A stretch of 64,000 bases of DNA from Liquorilactobacillus ghanensis DSM 18630 (GCF_001435235.1 NZ_AZGB01000018.1:104367-168366), one strand, 5' to 3'; counted from the first letter of the stretch, positions 27,832 to 36,997 are shown. Notes: generated from the sequence alone by a model not told the origin. Numbers and translations: made by a program.

Positions 27832-27882
27832 TTGACATATGGCTGGTGTGACATTAAAATTAACAGTATATTCAATTGAATA
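27832..27882 (+). promoter_or_regulatory. Promoter 1 of the oxidoreductase/TSUP unit with start-site palindrome
   Basis: TTGACA (27832-27837), 17 bp, TAAAAT (27855-27860), then a perfect 14-bp palindrome TATTCAATTGAATA (27869-27882) at the expected transcription start. Confidence 0.6.
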
Positions 27883-27947
27883 AATTGTCTAGCAAATTTC
27901 AATTAGCTGTAATGTTATTAATTACCGATAAACAAATTTTAAATAGG

Positions 27948-27994
27948 TTAACATTTGTGGGCAAACATGTTAAAATTGTTGGTACAGATATCTG
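27948..27994 (+). promoter_or_regulatory. Promoter 2 embedded in an inverted repeat
   Basis: TTAACA (27948-27953), 17 bp, TAAAAT (27971-27976). The promoter is itself a dyad: TTAACAT (27948-27954) and ATGTTAA (27967-27973). The palindrome CAGATATCTG (27985-27994) follows at the start site. The remainder of 27534-28120 is A/T-rich without genes. Confidence 0.5.
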
Positions 27995-28120
27995 ATACTC
28001 TTACACGTATTAGCTAAACGACGTTAAGAGGACACTATCAAATCCATAAGGTAAAATAACCAGTTATAGTTAATAGATTTTTGGCAAACTACAGATTAAC
28101 AATACAAGGAGGAACTAATA

Positions 28121-28774
28121 GTGAAAATTACAATAATTGGTGCAACAGGAATGGCAGGAAAAGAATTAACAAGTGAAGCTTTGAAGCGTGGACATAGCGT
28201 AACAGCGATTGGACGTTCTTCAGAAAAATTAGCTAAATTAGCGGCTGGCAAGGACAGTCAACAATTAAAAACAGTTGCTAAAGACGCTTTTGCATTGACT
28301 AAAGCAGATTTAGCAGACAGTGATGTTATTGTTGATGCTTTTGCTTCAAGTCCTGACCAAGCATATTTGCATGTTGATTTAGCTACCAAATTAATTGCTA
28401 TGTTTCGTGGTGCTAAGCAGCGTTTGGTCTTCATTTTAGGAGCTGGAAGTTTAAAAACTGGAGAAGATCATCACTTGTTTGTTCATGATATGGAAAAGAA
28501 TCCTAAAGTTCAAGCAATTATTGAAGTACCTCGTAATCAATTTGCTGAATTAACATTCCTAAGAACTGTTAAGAATGTTGACTGGGTTGGTGTTTCACCT
28601 TCAATCAACTTCCATCCAGGTGCTGCAACTGAACTGCTTTTGGGTAAAGATGAGCTTTTATTTAATGATAAAGGCGTTTCTGAAACTTCTGCAGGCACAA
28701 TGGCTGTTGCTATTCTTAACGAAATTGAAAAACCACAACATCAAAAAGAACGATTCACAGTTGCTGATCGCTAA
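28121..28774 (+). CDS. NAD(P)-binding (SDR-like, NmrA/YwnB type) protein
   Basis: 217-aa atypical short-chain dehydrogenase with Rossmann loop GATGMAGKE (7-15) and downstream segments FILGAGSLKTGEDHH and VDWVGVSPSINFHPG common in YwnB-like NAD(P)H-binding proteins. Substrate unknown. GTG at 28121 follows AAGGAGGAAC. A TSUP transporter starts 19 bp after the stop, so the two are co-transcribed. Regulation looks elaborate: two promoters, each with palindromes. Confidence 0.82.
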   Translation: MKITIIGATGMAGKELTSEALKRGHSVTAIGRSSEKLAKLAAGKDSQQLKTVAKDAFALTKADLADSDVIVDAFASSPDQAYLHVDLATKLIAMFRGAKQRLVFILGAGSLKTGEDHHLFVHDMEKNPKVQAIIEVPRNQFAELTFLRTVKNVDWVGVSPSINFHPGAATELLLGKDELLFNDKGVSETSAGTMAVAILNEIEKPQHQKERFTVADR

Positions 28775-28793
28775 AAAAATTGGGGCTTAACTA

Positions 28794-29537
28794 ATGGAAA
28801 TAGTAATACTAATTTTAATTGGCATTTTAGTCGGAATCTTCGTTATCTCAATGGGAGGTGGCGGCGGTGCAATTTATCTCGGTATTTTGACAGCACTCTT
28901 TCATTTACCGGCTGCAACGGCTGCAACAACTTCTTTGATTACGGCTATTCCCTCCTTATTGTTAGGAGCATATGCTTATTATCGCCAAGGTAAAATTGAT
29001 TTCAAAATTGGAAATAAGATGTTAATTGCAGCGTTACCAGCTGTAGTTATTGGTTCTTTATTGGCCCCTTTAATTCCTAAAATGGTTTACACCATTATTA
29101 TCGGTTTAATACTTATAGTTTTAGGAATTCAAATCTTTTTAAAAACGCGGCAGTCTAATTCTTCTAAAGATGATGCTACTCATAATAATAATTTTAAAGC
29201 AATTGGTTATGGCTTCTTAAGTGGCTTAATGGTCGGGATTGCCGGTCTCAGCGGTGGCGGCCCAATTGTGGCTGGTTTATTATTAATGGGATTAGATATG
29301 ATTAATGCTGCTGCGACATCGGCTTATGTGTTGATTGGTACTTCAATAGTTGGAGCACTGCTGCATGTTTCCAACGGTCAGGTTGACTGGACTGCCGGAA
29401 TTGGTTTAATGATTGGAGCTTTAATTGGAGCTTTTATTGCTCCTTATCTAATGACCAAATTCAAGCACAGTTCAACTTGGTTACCACCAATCATGGCAGT
29501 ATTATTGATCGTTATGGGAATCAAAACCATTATTTGA
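28794..29537 (+). CDS. TauE/SafE (TSUP) family membrane transporter
   Basis: 247-aa protein with about eight helices in two repeats, each with a Gly-rich turn (ISMGGGGGAIYLG near 19-31, GIAGLSGGGPIVAG near 148-161), the hallmark of sulfite/sulfonate exporters. The actual substrate is unknown. Weak ribosome site TTGGGG before the ATG. It ends at the long terminator 29583-29631. Confidence 0.85.
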   Translation: MEIVILILIGILVGIFVISMGGGGGAIYLGILTALFHLPAATAATTSLITAIPSLLLGAYAYYRQGKIDFKIGNKMLIAALPAVVIGSLLAPLIPKMVYTIIIGLILIVLGIQIFLKTRQSNSSKDDATHNNNFKAIGYGFLSGLMVGIAGLSGGGPIVAGLLLMGLDMINAAATSAYVLIGTSIVGALLHVSNGQVDWTAGIGLMIGALIGAFIAPYLMTKFKHSSTWLPPIMAVLLIVMGIKTII

Positions 29538-29582
29538 TCATTAGTATAAAAAATACTTGATAAAATAAAAATTGAAAAACTA

Positions 29583-29631
29583 AAAAAGGTCAAGACTTAT
29601 CATCCAATCTATGATAAGTCTTGACCTTTTT
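29583..29631. terminator. Long bidirectional terminator
   Basis: Perfect 21-bp arms containing AAAGGTCAAGACTTATCAT, 7-nt loop, A- and T-runs at the two ends. It separates the TSUP gene (+) from fructokinase (-). Confidence 0.9.
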
Positions 29632-29657
29632 AGTCAGTATATTTCTCCATTTTAAAT

Positions 29658-30530
29658 TTATTTCAATAATAAATTTTCAGCTAAAGCAAAATTTCCAATA
29701 TTAGCAGAGCCATTATTGGCAACTTGTGGCATCGTAATGTATTGATCCAGAGGTGGAACTTTAACATAATCGTTTAAGATGTTTTTGAATTCACTGCGAA
29801 CCTTTTCAAGCAATACTTTATTGGTTACCCCACCGCCAAAGACTATTTTATTAGGGCGTAAAATTAACGTTACTTGAATAGCCGCTTGTGCAATATAATA
29901 AGCTAAAATATCCCAAGTTTTATCCGTTAACGGAACATCTTGACCTTTTTTCCCGGTCCGAGCTTCAAACGTTGGACCAGCAACTAGTCCTTCTAAACAA
30001 TCATGATGATATGGGCAAATTCCCTTAAAATTCAAATCATCAGGATGTCGTTTCAAAAGAACATGTCCCATTTCGGGATGACCAGCACTCCCCACTAAAT
30101 GACCATCAATTACTGCCCCAGCTCCAACTCCGGTTCCAATAGTATAATAAACTAAAGATTCAATTTTTTCATTAAATAGCGTAGACATTGTATATTCGCC
30201 AAAAGCTGAGCCATTAACATCAGTAGTCCACGAAATCGGAACATTGATACTTTTTTTAATAAATCCTAGGAAATCGGTATTAGCCCAACCCTTTTTAGGA
30301 GTTGTTGTAATATAACCGTATTTAGGTGATGTTTTTCTTATTTCAATTGGACCAAAAGAAGCAATTCCAAGGGCATCTAATTTAAATTGTTTAAAGTAAT
30401 CAACAACAGCCGTCAAAGTTTCTTCGGGGGTCGTCGTGGGAATTTGCACTTTATCTTTGATTCGATAATCTTCGTTTCCAACTGCGCAAATAAATTTAGT
30501 TCCACCTGCTTCGATACTACCTAATAACAT
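29658..30530 (-). CDS. scrK: ROK-family fructokinase
   Basis: 290-aa cytosolic kinase making fructose 6-phosphate. IEAGGTKFICAVG (6-18) is the ATP phosphate loop, TTDVNGSAFGE carries the catalytic Asp, and the zinc site reads H-x(9)-C-x2-H-H-x-C in RHPDDLNFKGICPYHHDC. Length and motifs are those of ScrK/GmuE-type fructokinases. ATG at 30530 has no clear ribosome site; a good one (AAGGAGAGG, about 30610) lies some 70 nt upstream in front of a five-codon reading frame. It supplies the kinase step for fructose released by the GH32 enzyme nearby. Confidence 0.9.
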   Translation of the reverse strand: MLLGSIEAGGTKFICAVGNEDYRIKDKVQIPTTTPEETLTAVVDYFKQFKLDALGIASFGPIEIRKTSPKYGYITTTPKKGWANTDFLGFIKKSINVPISWTTDVNGSAFGEYTMSTLFNEKIESLVYYTIGTGVGAGAVIDGHLVGSAGHPEMGHVLLKRHPDDLNFKGICPYHHDCLEGLVAGPTFEARTGKKGQDVPLTDKTWDILAYYIAQAAIQVTLILRPNKIVFGGGVTNKVLLEKVRSEFKNILNDYVKVPPLDQYITMPQVANNGSANIGNFALAENLLLK

Positions 30531-31233
30531 TTTTTATTTGTATGCAAAATGTGGGAAAGCATGCATGCACTTAAGCCTGCACACTCAGAAAGAAAAACAC
30601 ATACCTCTCCTTTCTTAATTTACTGATACTTGTTATCACTGGAACTTTTTAGAGTTTCGCAAACTTATAATATATAAAATATAATCTGCTTAGATTTCAA
30701 GGCTATTTTCTTAACTAGCAACTTATAGATCCTCATATTGACTTTTGGATTATTTATCCAGTAATACCATACTTCCACATTTAACTTCTTTCTGTAATTA
30801 ATGTATCACAATTATATATTTTTACATATATTTTAGATAAATATTATTCACCTCCCTAAACAAACATATTTAGAAAGCATATCCGAATAAAATTATTAAA
30901 ATTGTACTTAATCTTTCAAATATTGTCTATTAAGAAATCTAAAACTATTTGTATTCAAGAATAATTATCAGACCTCAATTAAATTTAAGGCTTTTACTTA
31001 TAAACAGTGTACCAGAAAATAACTGAGCTAATCCGAAAAATGGTTATTTGCTTTTTAATTATTTTTCAGCGAATCACGAATACTTAAAAAGCATTTTATT
31101 GAGTTTGAATCAAATATTTTTTTGAACCCTTTTTCTTACAAAAACTACATCAGAAATTCTAAAGAATCAAAATATTGTAGAAAACGATTTCTTAATTAAC
31201 AAAACGAAGTATAAACTTTTTGGATTTTTATGT

Positions 31234-31311
31234 CAACCGGTTGCTTTATTTTATAACAACCGGTTGACATACTTTTTGGAAACGCTATAATAAGCATTGA
31301 AAACGATTACT
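31234..31311 (+). promoter_or_regulatory. Sucrose-locus promoter with two LacI-type operators and cre-like sites
   Basis: Two CAACCGGTTG palindromes (31234-31243, 31257-31266; centres 23 bp apart). The second overlaps TTGACA (31264-31269), which with a 16-bp spacer precedes TATAAT (31286-31291). Cre-like TGGAAACGCTATAA (31277-31290) and TGAAAACGATTACT (31298-31311) each miss the consensus by about one base. Upstream, 30620-31233 is very A/T-rich with no gene. Confidence 0.8.
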
Positions 31312-31368
31312 AAGGTGTTTATACAAACTAAGTAATAGTTTTTAAAATCTATAGTGAGGTGAATTACA

Positions 31369-32787
31369 ATGACACAACTTATCGATAAAGCAAAGTTAAT
31401 TCGAGTAACTAATAAACGTTATCGGCAAAATTTTCATATTATCACACCTGAAGGCTGGCTAAATGATCCTAATGGGCTCTGCTATTTCCAAGGATATTAC
31501 CATGTTTTTTATCAATTTCATCCATATTCTGCTGAATGGGGTCCAATGCATTGGGGACATGTTCGCAGTAAGGATCTAGTAAATTGGGAACAGTTGCCTG
31601 TAGCCTTAGTACCTGGTGACCCAGAAGACAAAGGTGGCTGTTTTTCCGGTTCAGCAATCGTTAAAGGAAACCGTTTATATTTAATTTATACCGGACATCA
31701 TTATTACGACGACGGAAATCTTGATCATTTTTGGGAAAATCAAAATGTTGCATATAGTGATGATGGTATCCATTTTACTAAATATACTGACAATCCAATA
31801 ATAAGCGTCCCTAAAGACAATACTCAACATTTCCGAGATCCAAAAGTTTGGGAATTAGATGGTCAGTATTACTTGGTAATTGGTAGTCAAGATAAAGAAA
31901 AACTTGGTCGAATATTGATGTACAAATCAAAAGATCTTTTAAATTGGGAATATTTAGGACCAATTGCAAAATCACACGGGCAAGAAACTGAAGGAAGTAT
32001 GTGGGAATGCCCTGACTTTTTCAGATTAAATGGTCAAGATGTTCTGATCTGTTCACCAATGGGAATCAAGCCAACTGAAAAGAAATATTTAAATGTGTCA
32101 CAAACAGGATATTTCGTTGGACAACTAGATTATAAACAACCTAAATTTAAACGAAATAATTTTAGTGAGTTAGATTATGGTCATAACTTTTATGCAACGC
32201 AAACTTTTGTTGATCCCACAGGAAGACGTATCTTATTTGGCTGGATGAGTCCCTTTGATGAAGAAATGCTGGAAAAGCCAGATGGTTGGGCTGGAAGTTT
32301 GACTATTCCACGTGAACTAAAACTTGACGGAGATCATTTAAGGATGCTTCCGCTTAAAGAATACCAACAATTAAGAACCAAGAAAATTTATGATACTAAT
32401 TTGCAGCTGGCGAAAAGGAAAAAATTGGATTTGCCGGATATCCAGCATAGTGAACTACTAATTGAGTCTGAACTAAATACAAATGATCAATTAAAATGGT
32501 CACTTTTGGAAAATGAAGAAGAAATTCTTAGTTTAAATTACGATCAAAAAAATAGTGAATTAACCTTATATCGAAAAGGAAAAGACAGTTTTCGCTATGC
32601 TCAGATTAAGAAAACCAATCAACTAAAATTGCATATTTTCATTGATACCAGTTCAGTCGAAATTTTTGTCAACGATGGTGAAGCCGTTTTCACCGAACGC
32701 TATTACACACAAAAAAAGCTGCTAACTCAATTTAGTACTAACGGTACTTTGAATGTTAACGTAATTGCTTTTAATTTAAAAAAATAG
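31369..32787 (+). CDS. GH32 beta-fructofuranosidase (sucrose hydrolase)
   Basis: 472-aa glycoside hydrolase of family 32, hydrolysing beta-fructosidic bonds. Catalytic triad motifs are intact: nucleophile Asp33 in WLNDPNG (30-36), RDP (156-158), acid/base Glu213 in WECPDF. A C-terminal beta-sandwich follows (about 340-472). No signal peptide, so it acts in the cytosol on imported sugar. Because the neighbouring transporter is a symporter and not a PTS enzyme, free sucrose or short fructo-oligosaccharides are more likely substrates than sucrose 6-phosphate. ATG follows AGTGAGGTGA. First gene of an operon with the symporter. Confidence 0.92.
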   Translation: MTQLIDKAKLIRVTNKRYRQNFHIITPEGWLNDPNGLCYFQGYYHVFYQFHPYSAEWGPMHWGHVRSKDLVNWEQLPVALVPGDPEDKGGCFSGSAIVKGNRLYLIYTGHHYYDDGNLDHFWENQNVAYSDDGIHFTKYTDNPIISVPKDNTQHFRDPKVWELDGQYYLVIGSQDKEKLGRILMYKSKDLLNWEYLGPIAKSHGQETEGSMWECPDFFRLNGQDVLICSPMGIKPTEKKYLNVSQTGYFVGQLDYKQPKFKRNNFSELDYGHNFYATQTFVDPTGRRILFGWMSPFDEEMLEKPDGWAGSLTIPRELKLDGDHLRMLPLKEYQQLRTKKIYDTNLQLAKRKKLDLPDIQHSELLIESELNTNDQLKWSLLENEEEILSLNYDQKNSELTLYRKGKDSFRYAQIKKTNQLKLHIFIDTSSVEIFVNDGEAVFTERYYTQKKLLTQFSTNGTLNVNVIAFNLKK

Positions 32788-32846
32788 AATAAAAATATGA
32801 CAGTGAATAATTATATACATTGACTGTCTCTGGAGATGAATAAAAA

Positions 32847-34142
32847 ATGAATCAACCTATTGAAACTAAAAAAGTTAGTCAATGGAAAAATCCATTTTAT
32901 ATTGACTACTCAGTTAATATCTTGTTGTTCTTTGCTGGTTGGGGTATTTGGTGGTCATTCTTCCAAATTTGGTTAACCACTAAAGAGGGGTTTTCTGGAG
33001 CCCAAGTAGGAACTATCTATTCATTTAATTCTGCTTTTTCTTTAATAATGAATCTTGTCTATAGTAACATTCAAGATCGATTAGGTATTAGACGACATTT
33101 ATTAATCTTCTGTGCCATACTTCAAATCTTCCTTGGACCGTTCTTTACATTTCTTTTTGTTCCAATGCTTGAAAGTAACTTTTTAATTGGTGCAGTTGTC
33201 GGTTCTTGTTATTTAACTCTTGCTTATTTATCAGCTTCTCCAATGTTTGAAGCATTAACCGAAAGAATTAGTCGTCGCTTCAATTATCAATATGGTTCTG
33301 CTCGAGCATGGGGATCTTTTGGTTATGCTATATCAGCTCTAGCAGCTGGTTTCTTATTTACTATCAATCCAGCCCTCTTATTCTGGCTCGGATCAGCATT
33401 TGGAATTTGTCTTTTAATTGTACTCATTGTGTGGAACCCGATTAATAGTAAAAAAAATGTTGAAAAATTTGAAAATAAACAAGTTAGAAATCGTGAAGCT
33501 GTTTCACCGACTACTAAAGAATTTTTGAATATTTTCAAAGTACGAAGCCTGTGGGAAATTGCTATTTTCTTAGTTTTCAGTGGGACTTTCTATACTATCT
33601 TTGATCAGCAAATGTTTCCGCAATTCTTCACTAAATTCTTTGCAACTCAAAGTGCCGGTGATCATATGTATGGTATCTTGAATTCGGTCGAAGTCTTCTT
33701 AGAATCAATTTTAATGGGACTCATTCCTCTATTAATGAAAAGAATAGGTGTTAGACGTACTATACTACTTGGAGTTACTTTTATGTTCATAAGAATTGGT
33801 GGATGTGGGATCATAAATAATCCACTCGGAGTTTCACTCATTAAATTATTGCATGCTCCAGAAACGGCAATCTTCGTAGTTGTTATGTTTCGGTACTATA
33901 CTCTTCATTATGATCCACGAGTATCAGCAACTATCAATATCGTAACCGGGTTAGCTGGCTCGGTAGGTCAAATATTACTATCAACGCCTTTGGGAATTTT
34001 ACGTGATAGCATTGGTTATCGATCAACTTTCTTAGTAATAGCTGGAATTGTTTTATGCGCTGGTGTTTATGGATTCTTCATCATTAGAAAAGATGATCAA
34101 GAAGTCAACGGAGAAGCATTTAACAAGGCTATTAAAAAATAA
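32847..34142 (+). CDS. MFS oligosaccharide:H+ symporter (LacY/CscB family)
   Basis: 431-aa, 12-helix sugar symporter. NILLFFAGWGIWWSFFQIWL and the loop SNIQDRLGIRRHLL (motif A variant) match the LacY/RafB/CscB family, and the C-terminal half has TINIVTGLAGSVGQILLSTPLG. Together with the GH32 hydrolase, fructokinase and LacI repressor it makes a set equivalent to the enterobacterial csc system. Sucrose is therefore the likely substrate, though raffinose or kestose are possible. ATG follows CTGGAGATG. Confidence 0.85.
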   Translation: MNQPIETKKVSQWKNPFYIDYSVNILLFFAGWGIWWSFFQIWLTTKEGFSGAQVGTIYSFNSAFSLIMNLVYSNIQDRLGIRRHLLIFCAILQIFLGPFFTFLFVPMLESNFLIGAVVGSCYLTLAYLSASPMFEALTERISRRFNYQYGSARAWGSFGYAISALAAGFLFTINPALLFWLGSAFGICLLIVLIVWNPINSKKNVEKFENKQVRNREAVSPTTKEFLNIFKVRSLWEIAIFLVFSGTFYTIFDQQMFPQFFTKFFATQSAGDHMYGILNSVEVFLESILMGLIPLLMKRIGVRRTILLGVTFMFIRIGGCGIINNPLGVSLIKLLHAPETAIFVVVMFRYYTLHYDPRVSATINIVTGLAGSVGQILLSTPLGILRDSIGYRSTFLVIAGIVLCAGVYGFFIIRKDDQEVNGEAFNKAIKK

Positions 34143-34160
34143 ACATTAAAAAGGCTTCTA

Positions 34161-34194
34161 TTTAAGATGAAACTCAAAATAATTTCATCTTAAA
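34161..34194. terminator. Inverted repeat between symporter and lacI genes
   Basis: Perfect 12-bp arms TTTAAGATGAAA/TTTCATCTTAAA (34161-34172, 34183-34194) without a long T-run, in a convergent intergenic gap. Probably a weak bidirectional terminator. Confidence 0.5.
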
Positions 34195-34244
34195 CAGGAA
34201 GTCTTTGTTGGGTTAAACTTGACAATTTAATTTCCAGTAAAAAA

Positions 34245-35234
34245 TTAAGCTGTTGTTCCTTTCCACAATTCAACTGGCAAAATGATATTTCTAGGATAAG
34301 GCTCATCATTAATCATTTTTTGTAAAATATCAACTGCTTTTTGTGACATTGTTTCAACTGGCTGAATGATTGATGTCAGATCAGGCATCAATAACCTAGT
34401 AATGTTAGCCCCATCATAACCTATCACTTTTAGATCATCGGGTACTTTAATTCCTAATTGTTTAGCAATCTGAATTATTAATGCGGCATTAATATCACTC
34501 GAAGCAAAAATTCCATCCACTAAAGGATGCTCACGAAAAATTTCACGAAAAATTTGGATTTTTTTACTTTTAGAATCTTTAAGGGAAACAGTATATGTAT
34601 GAGGAATTAAGTTATTTTCTTTCAAAACATCCTCATACGCTTGTCTTCGCTTTTGTGCCGGTGATTTTACTGATGCAGGACCGTTAATATGGATAATTTC
34701 TTTTGCCCCACTTTTTAAAAGCAATTGAGTAGCAATTTTCCCTCCTTGGTAGTTATCCGAAGAAACTACAGGAATTTCTGGATTTAAATTCATATCAATA
34801 GCAACGATCGGTGGTAAATTCTTTTTTTGATACTCTTTCAAATCTTGATTATGAGCACCTACGATTAAACCATCTACCTGATGGGAAAGTAATTGCAATA
34901 AATATGTTTCTTCTTTGTGAGGATCATTCATTGAGTTCCCAAGGATTACTTTAAAACCGCGATTAAACAATTTTTTTTCTAAAGCTTCTACCATTTCAGC
35001 ATAAAATGGATTATTAACAGTTGGAAAAATCAGACCAATGATATTGGTTTTATTACTATATAGTTGGCGAGCTATAGTATTGGGACGATAATTTAATTCT
35101 TCAATGGCTTGATAAACTTTTTCAATAGTATTTTGGCTTAGATAGCCCCGATTATTCAAAACCCGTGAAACTGTACTTTTGGAAACTTGAGCCAGTTTGG
35201 CAACATCATCAATTTTAGGACGTCTTGTGCTCAT
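34245..35234 (-). CDS. LacI-family repressor of the sucrose locus
   Basis: 329-aa repressor. HTH and hinge at 7-55: KIDDVAKLAQVSKSTVSRVLNNRGYLS, then a periplasmic-binding-type sugar domain (NIIGLIFPTVNNPFYAEMVEALE, DGIFASSDINAALIIQ, TSIIQPVETM). ATG at 35234 is chosen for AAAAGGAG at a spacing of 9; an in-frame ATG at 35258 would precede it. CAACCGGTTG palindromes typical of LacI-family operators sit in the GH32 promoter, making this its probable regulator. No such site is seen at its own promoter. Confidence 0.88.
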   Translation of the reverse strand: MSTRRPKIDDVAKLAQVSKSTVSRVLNNRGYLSQNTIEKVYQAIEELNYRPNTIARQLYSNKTNIIGLIFPTVNNPFYAEMVEALEKKLFNRGFKVILGNSMNDPHKEETYLLQLLSHQVDGLIVGAHNQDLKEYQKKNLPPIVAIDMNLNPEIPVVSSDNYQGGKIATQLLLKSGAKEIIHINGPASVKSPAQKRRQAYEDVLKENNLIPHTYTVSLKDSKSKKIQIFREIFREHPLVDGIFASSDINAALIIQIAKQLGIKVPDDLKVIGYDGANITRLLMPDLTSIIQPVETMSQKAVDILQKMINDEPYPRNIILPVELWKGTTA

Positions 35235-35470
35235 TAAGATATACTCCTTTTGATCCACATAGTTACATGATTACTTAGTATTAAACAAACGTAACCTACT
35301 TAATCTTATCATATTCAAATAATTCATAAAGTTAGCTAATTACTTAAATACTTAACGTATCAATTTTTAATCGTTCAGACTATAATTAATTTTTTTGACT
35401 GTATAAAAAAAGCACATCCTGCGCTAACGTAAACTTAAAAACATGCACAGAACAGGAGTTGACCATACAT

Positions 35471-35578
35471 TGACTTTACCCCACGAATACTTTTTATTCA
35501 ATAATAAAAACCACCAACCTTCTTTAGCAGCAAATTTATGTCAATATAGTATTCAATTAAATTATCTAAAAGTATAAA
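35471..35578 (+). other. Possible gene remnant, 35 codons
   Basis: From TTG 35471 a frame reads MTLPHEYFLFNNK... and stops after 35 codons. Upstream AGGAGTTGACC could serve as ribosome site. The run of Leu/Pro/His/Tyr looks like the start of a larger protein that is broken here, perhaps a transposase. The family is not recognised. Otherwise 35259-35790 holds only the inverted repeat AAATCAT/ATGATTT (35703-35709, 35717-35723) and the mazE promoter region. Confidence 0.25.
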
Positions 35579-35793
35579 TTACTTGTTCTTAATATAATAA
35601 GGTTATGGTTAGCATCACCTATTTCAATATTAATTGAAAACAAATTCTGAAAGAATACAATTCTTTCCTAAATATAAATAACAAATATTAAAATGCAGGT
35701 AAAAATCATTTCTTACATGATTTAACCTTTTTTTATTTGCTTTACAACAAAATCATGTTATTATAGTGTAAGGAAAAAGTAAGGGGCGACTTG

Positions 35794-36057
35794 ATGAATG
35801 AAATTAACGTCATTAAAGTTTGTTCAAAAATCACAAGCAAAAATCAGATTACAATTCCCAAAATCGTGCGTGAATTTTTAGAAGTAAAATCTGCTGATAC
35901 GATTGAGTGGAAGATTGAACCAAACGGAAAGGTGGTAATCGCAAAAAGCAAAGCTGACTTGTGGCAAATTATTAATGAACAAGAAAAAGAGTTTGGTAAC
36001 CTCAGCACAGCCGGGGTTGATTGGGAAAAGGATTTAGAAAGTGAAGATTTTGATTAA
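35794..36057 (+). CDS. mazE: MazE-type antitoxin (AbrB/SpoVT domain)
   Basis: 87-aa DNA-binding antitoxin. The N-terminal swapped-hairpin AbrB domain KITSKNQITIPKIVREFLEVKSADTIEW (about 10-40) precedes an acidic C-terminus (WEKDLESEDFD) that would bind the toxin. ATG at 35794 lies 7 nt after AAGGGGCG; a TTG one codon earlier is possible. Its stop overlaps the toxin start by one base (TAATGA), a coupled pair, and autorepression is expected. Confidence 0.88.
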   Translation: MNEINVIKVCSKITSKNQITIPKIVREFLEVKSADTIEWKIEPNGKVVIAKSKADLWQIINEQEKEFGNLSTAGVDWEKDLESEDFD

Positions 36058-36404
36058 TGAAACTGAAACAGGGAAACATTTTACGCGCCGGCTTAAATCT
36101 GATCACAGGTACAAATGCTAGGGAAAGGCGGCTATACTTGGTTGTTAGCAACAACCAGTACAATCAGTATTTTAATACTGTCCTAGTTGTCCCAATCAGC
36201 ACGGCAGACAAGTATCTTACCATGAAAAAATATATTAAATCACCATTATTTATAGAAATAAAAAAAGAAAATATTCATGGAACGGCTTTATTACAACATA
36301 TCCGAACCATAAATTCCATGAAGTATTCCGGTGAACAGCCTGAAACAACCTTGTCTCAACAAGAAATCAGTATAATTAGTGATAGAATCCAGCAATTCTA
36401 TTAG
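36057..36404 (+). CDS. mazF: MazF/PemK-type endoribonuclease toxin
   Basis: 115-aa PemK/MazF-fold toxin expected to cleave mRNA in the cytosol. KQGNILRAGLNL at the start, RLYLVVSNNQYN (catalytic-region strand), TVLVVPIS (the S/T of the active-site loop) and HGTALLQHIRTINS match the family. Translationally coupled to mazE. Confidence 0.88.
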   Translation: MKLKQGNILRAGLNLITGTNARERRLYLVVSNNQYNQYFNTVLVVPISTADKYLTMKKYIKSPLFIEIKKENIHGTALLQHIRTINSMKYSGEQPETTLSQQEISIISDRIQQFY

Positions 36405-36417
36405 GGTAGAAAAAATA

Positions 36418-36460
36418 TTAACATGTTCAAAACTGTTCCAAATGCACAATATCATGTTAA
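36418..36460. repeat. Inverted repeat between mazF and an unknown gene
   Basis: Perfect 8-bp arms TTAACATG (36418-36425) and CATGTTAA (36453-36460), 27-nt loop, no T-run after it on the plus strand. Could be an operator or a processed hairpin. Confidence 0.4.
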
Positions 36461-36508
36461 AAAATATCATAATCAATCAAAGAATTGAAAAAGGAATGGA
36501 TATTAACT

Positions 36509-36928
36509 ATGACAGAAGAAAACATACGACCTGCCGCACAAGCAACTATTGAATCAATTTTAAATGACTTAAAACAAAATGATCTAGGGATTGCCTTGCT
36601 TAAACGAGGTGAATCAAAAAAGATAAACTTACTAGATATTCTTTTAAAGAAAGTAGCAATTGGCAATGCGCAAATGTTGACTGATCAAGATGGAAAGCAA
36701 GTTGCAGTGAAAATTTGGCCGCTTGCATATGCTCATCAGTTAAGAAGTGTCAGCGGACTAACTAAAAACCGAAGAAAGGCTATCCAACAACTTTTTGAAA
36801 AATGGACGGCACTCGGTTACAACAAAGAACACATTGAAGTACCATTCAGCAGCAATTCATTTAGCAAATTATTGCATGACGAATTAAGTTTCACTAAAGC
36901 CGATTATGCCGTAATCAGAGTCGATTAA
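36509..36928 (+). CDS. Hypothetical protein, 139 aa
   Basis: Unrecognised soluble, mostly helical protein: charged N-terminal half (ESILNDLKQNDLGIALLKRGESKKINLLDILLKK), a central KIWPLAYAHQLRSVSGLTKNRRKAIQQLFEKW with a basic helix, and an ending FTKADYAVIRVD. No signal peptide or membrane segment. ATG at 36509 is chosen because AAAAAGGAATGG lies about 9 nt upstream. It sits directly after mazEF and before a terminator (36998-37026), so it may belong to the same accessory unit. No function can be assigned. Confidence 0.7.
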   Translation: MTEENIRPAAQATIESILNDLKQNDLGIALLKRGESKKINLLDILLKKVAIGNAQMLTDQDGKQVAVKIWPLAYAHQLRSVSGLTKNRRKAIQQLFEKWTALGYNKEHIEVPFSSNSFSKLLHDELSFTKADYAVIRVD

Positions 36929-36997
36929 AAATAGCATATAGAAAATTTTTAAAATAAAGAAGCCCGTTTAGTTGTGATTCCCCCAAATCGGACTTTT

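Noticed and set aside
31174-31191. cre-like sequence TAGAAAACGATTTCTT
   Set aside because: Two mismatches to consensus and far from the promoter.
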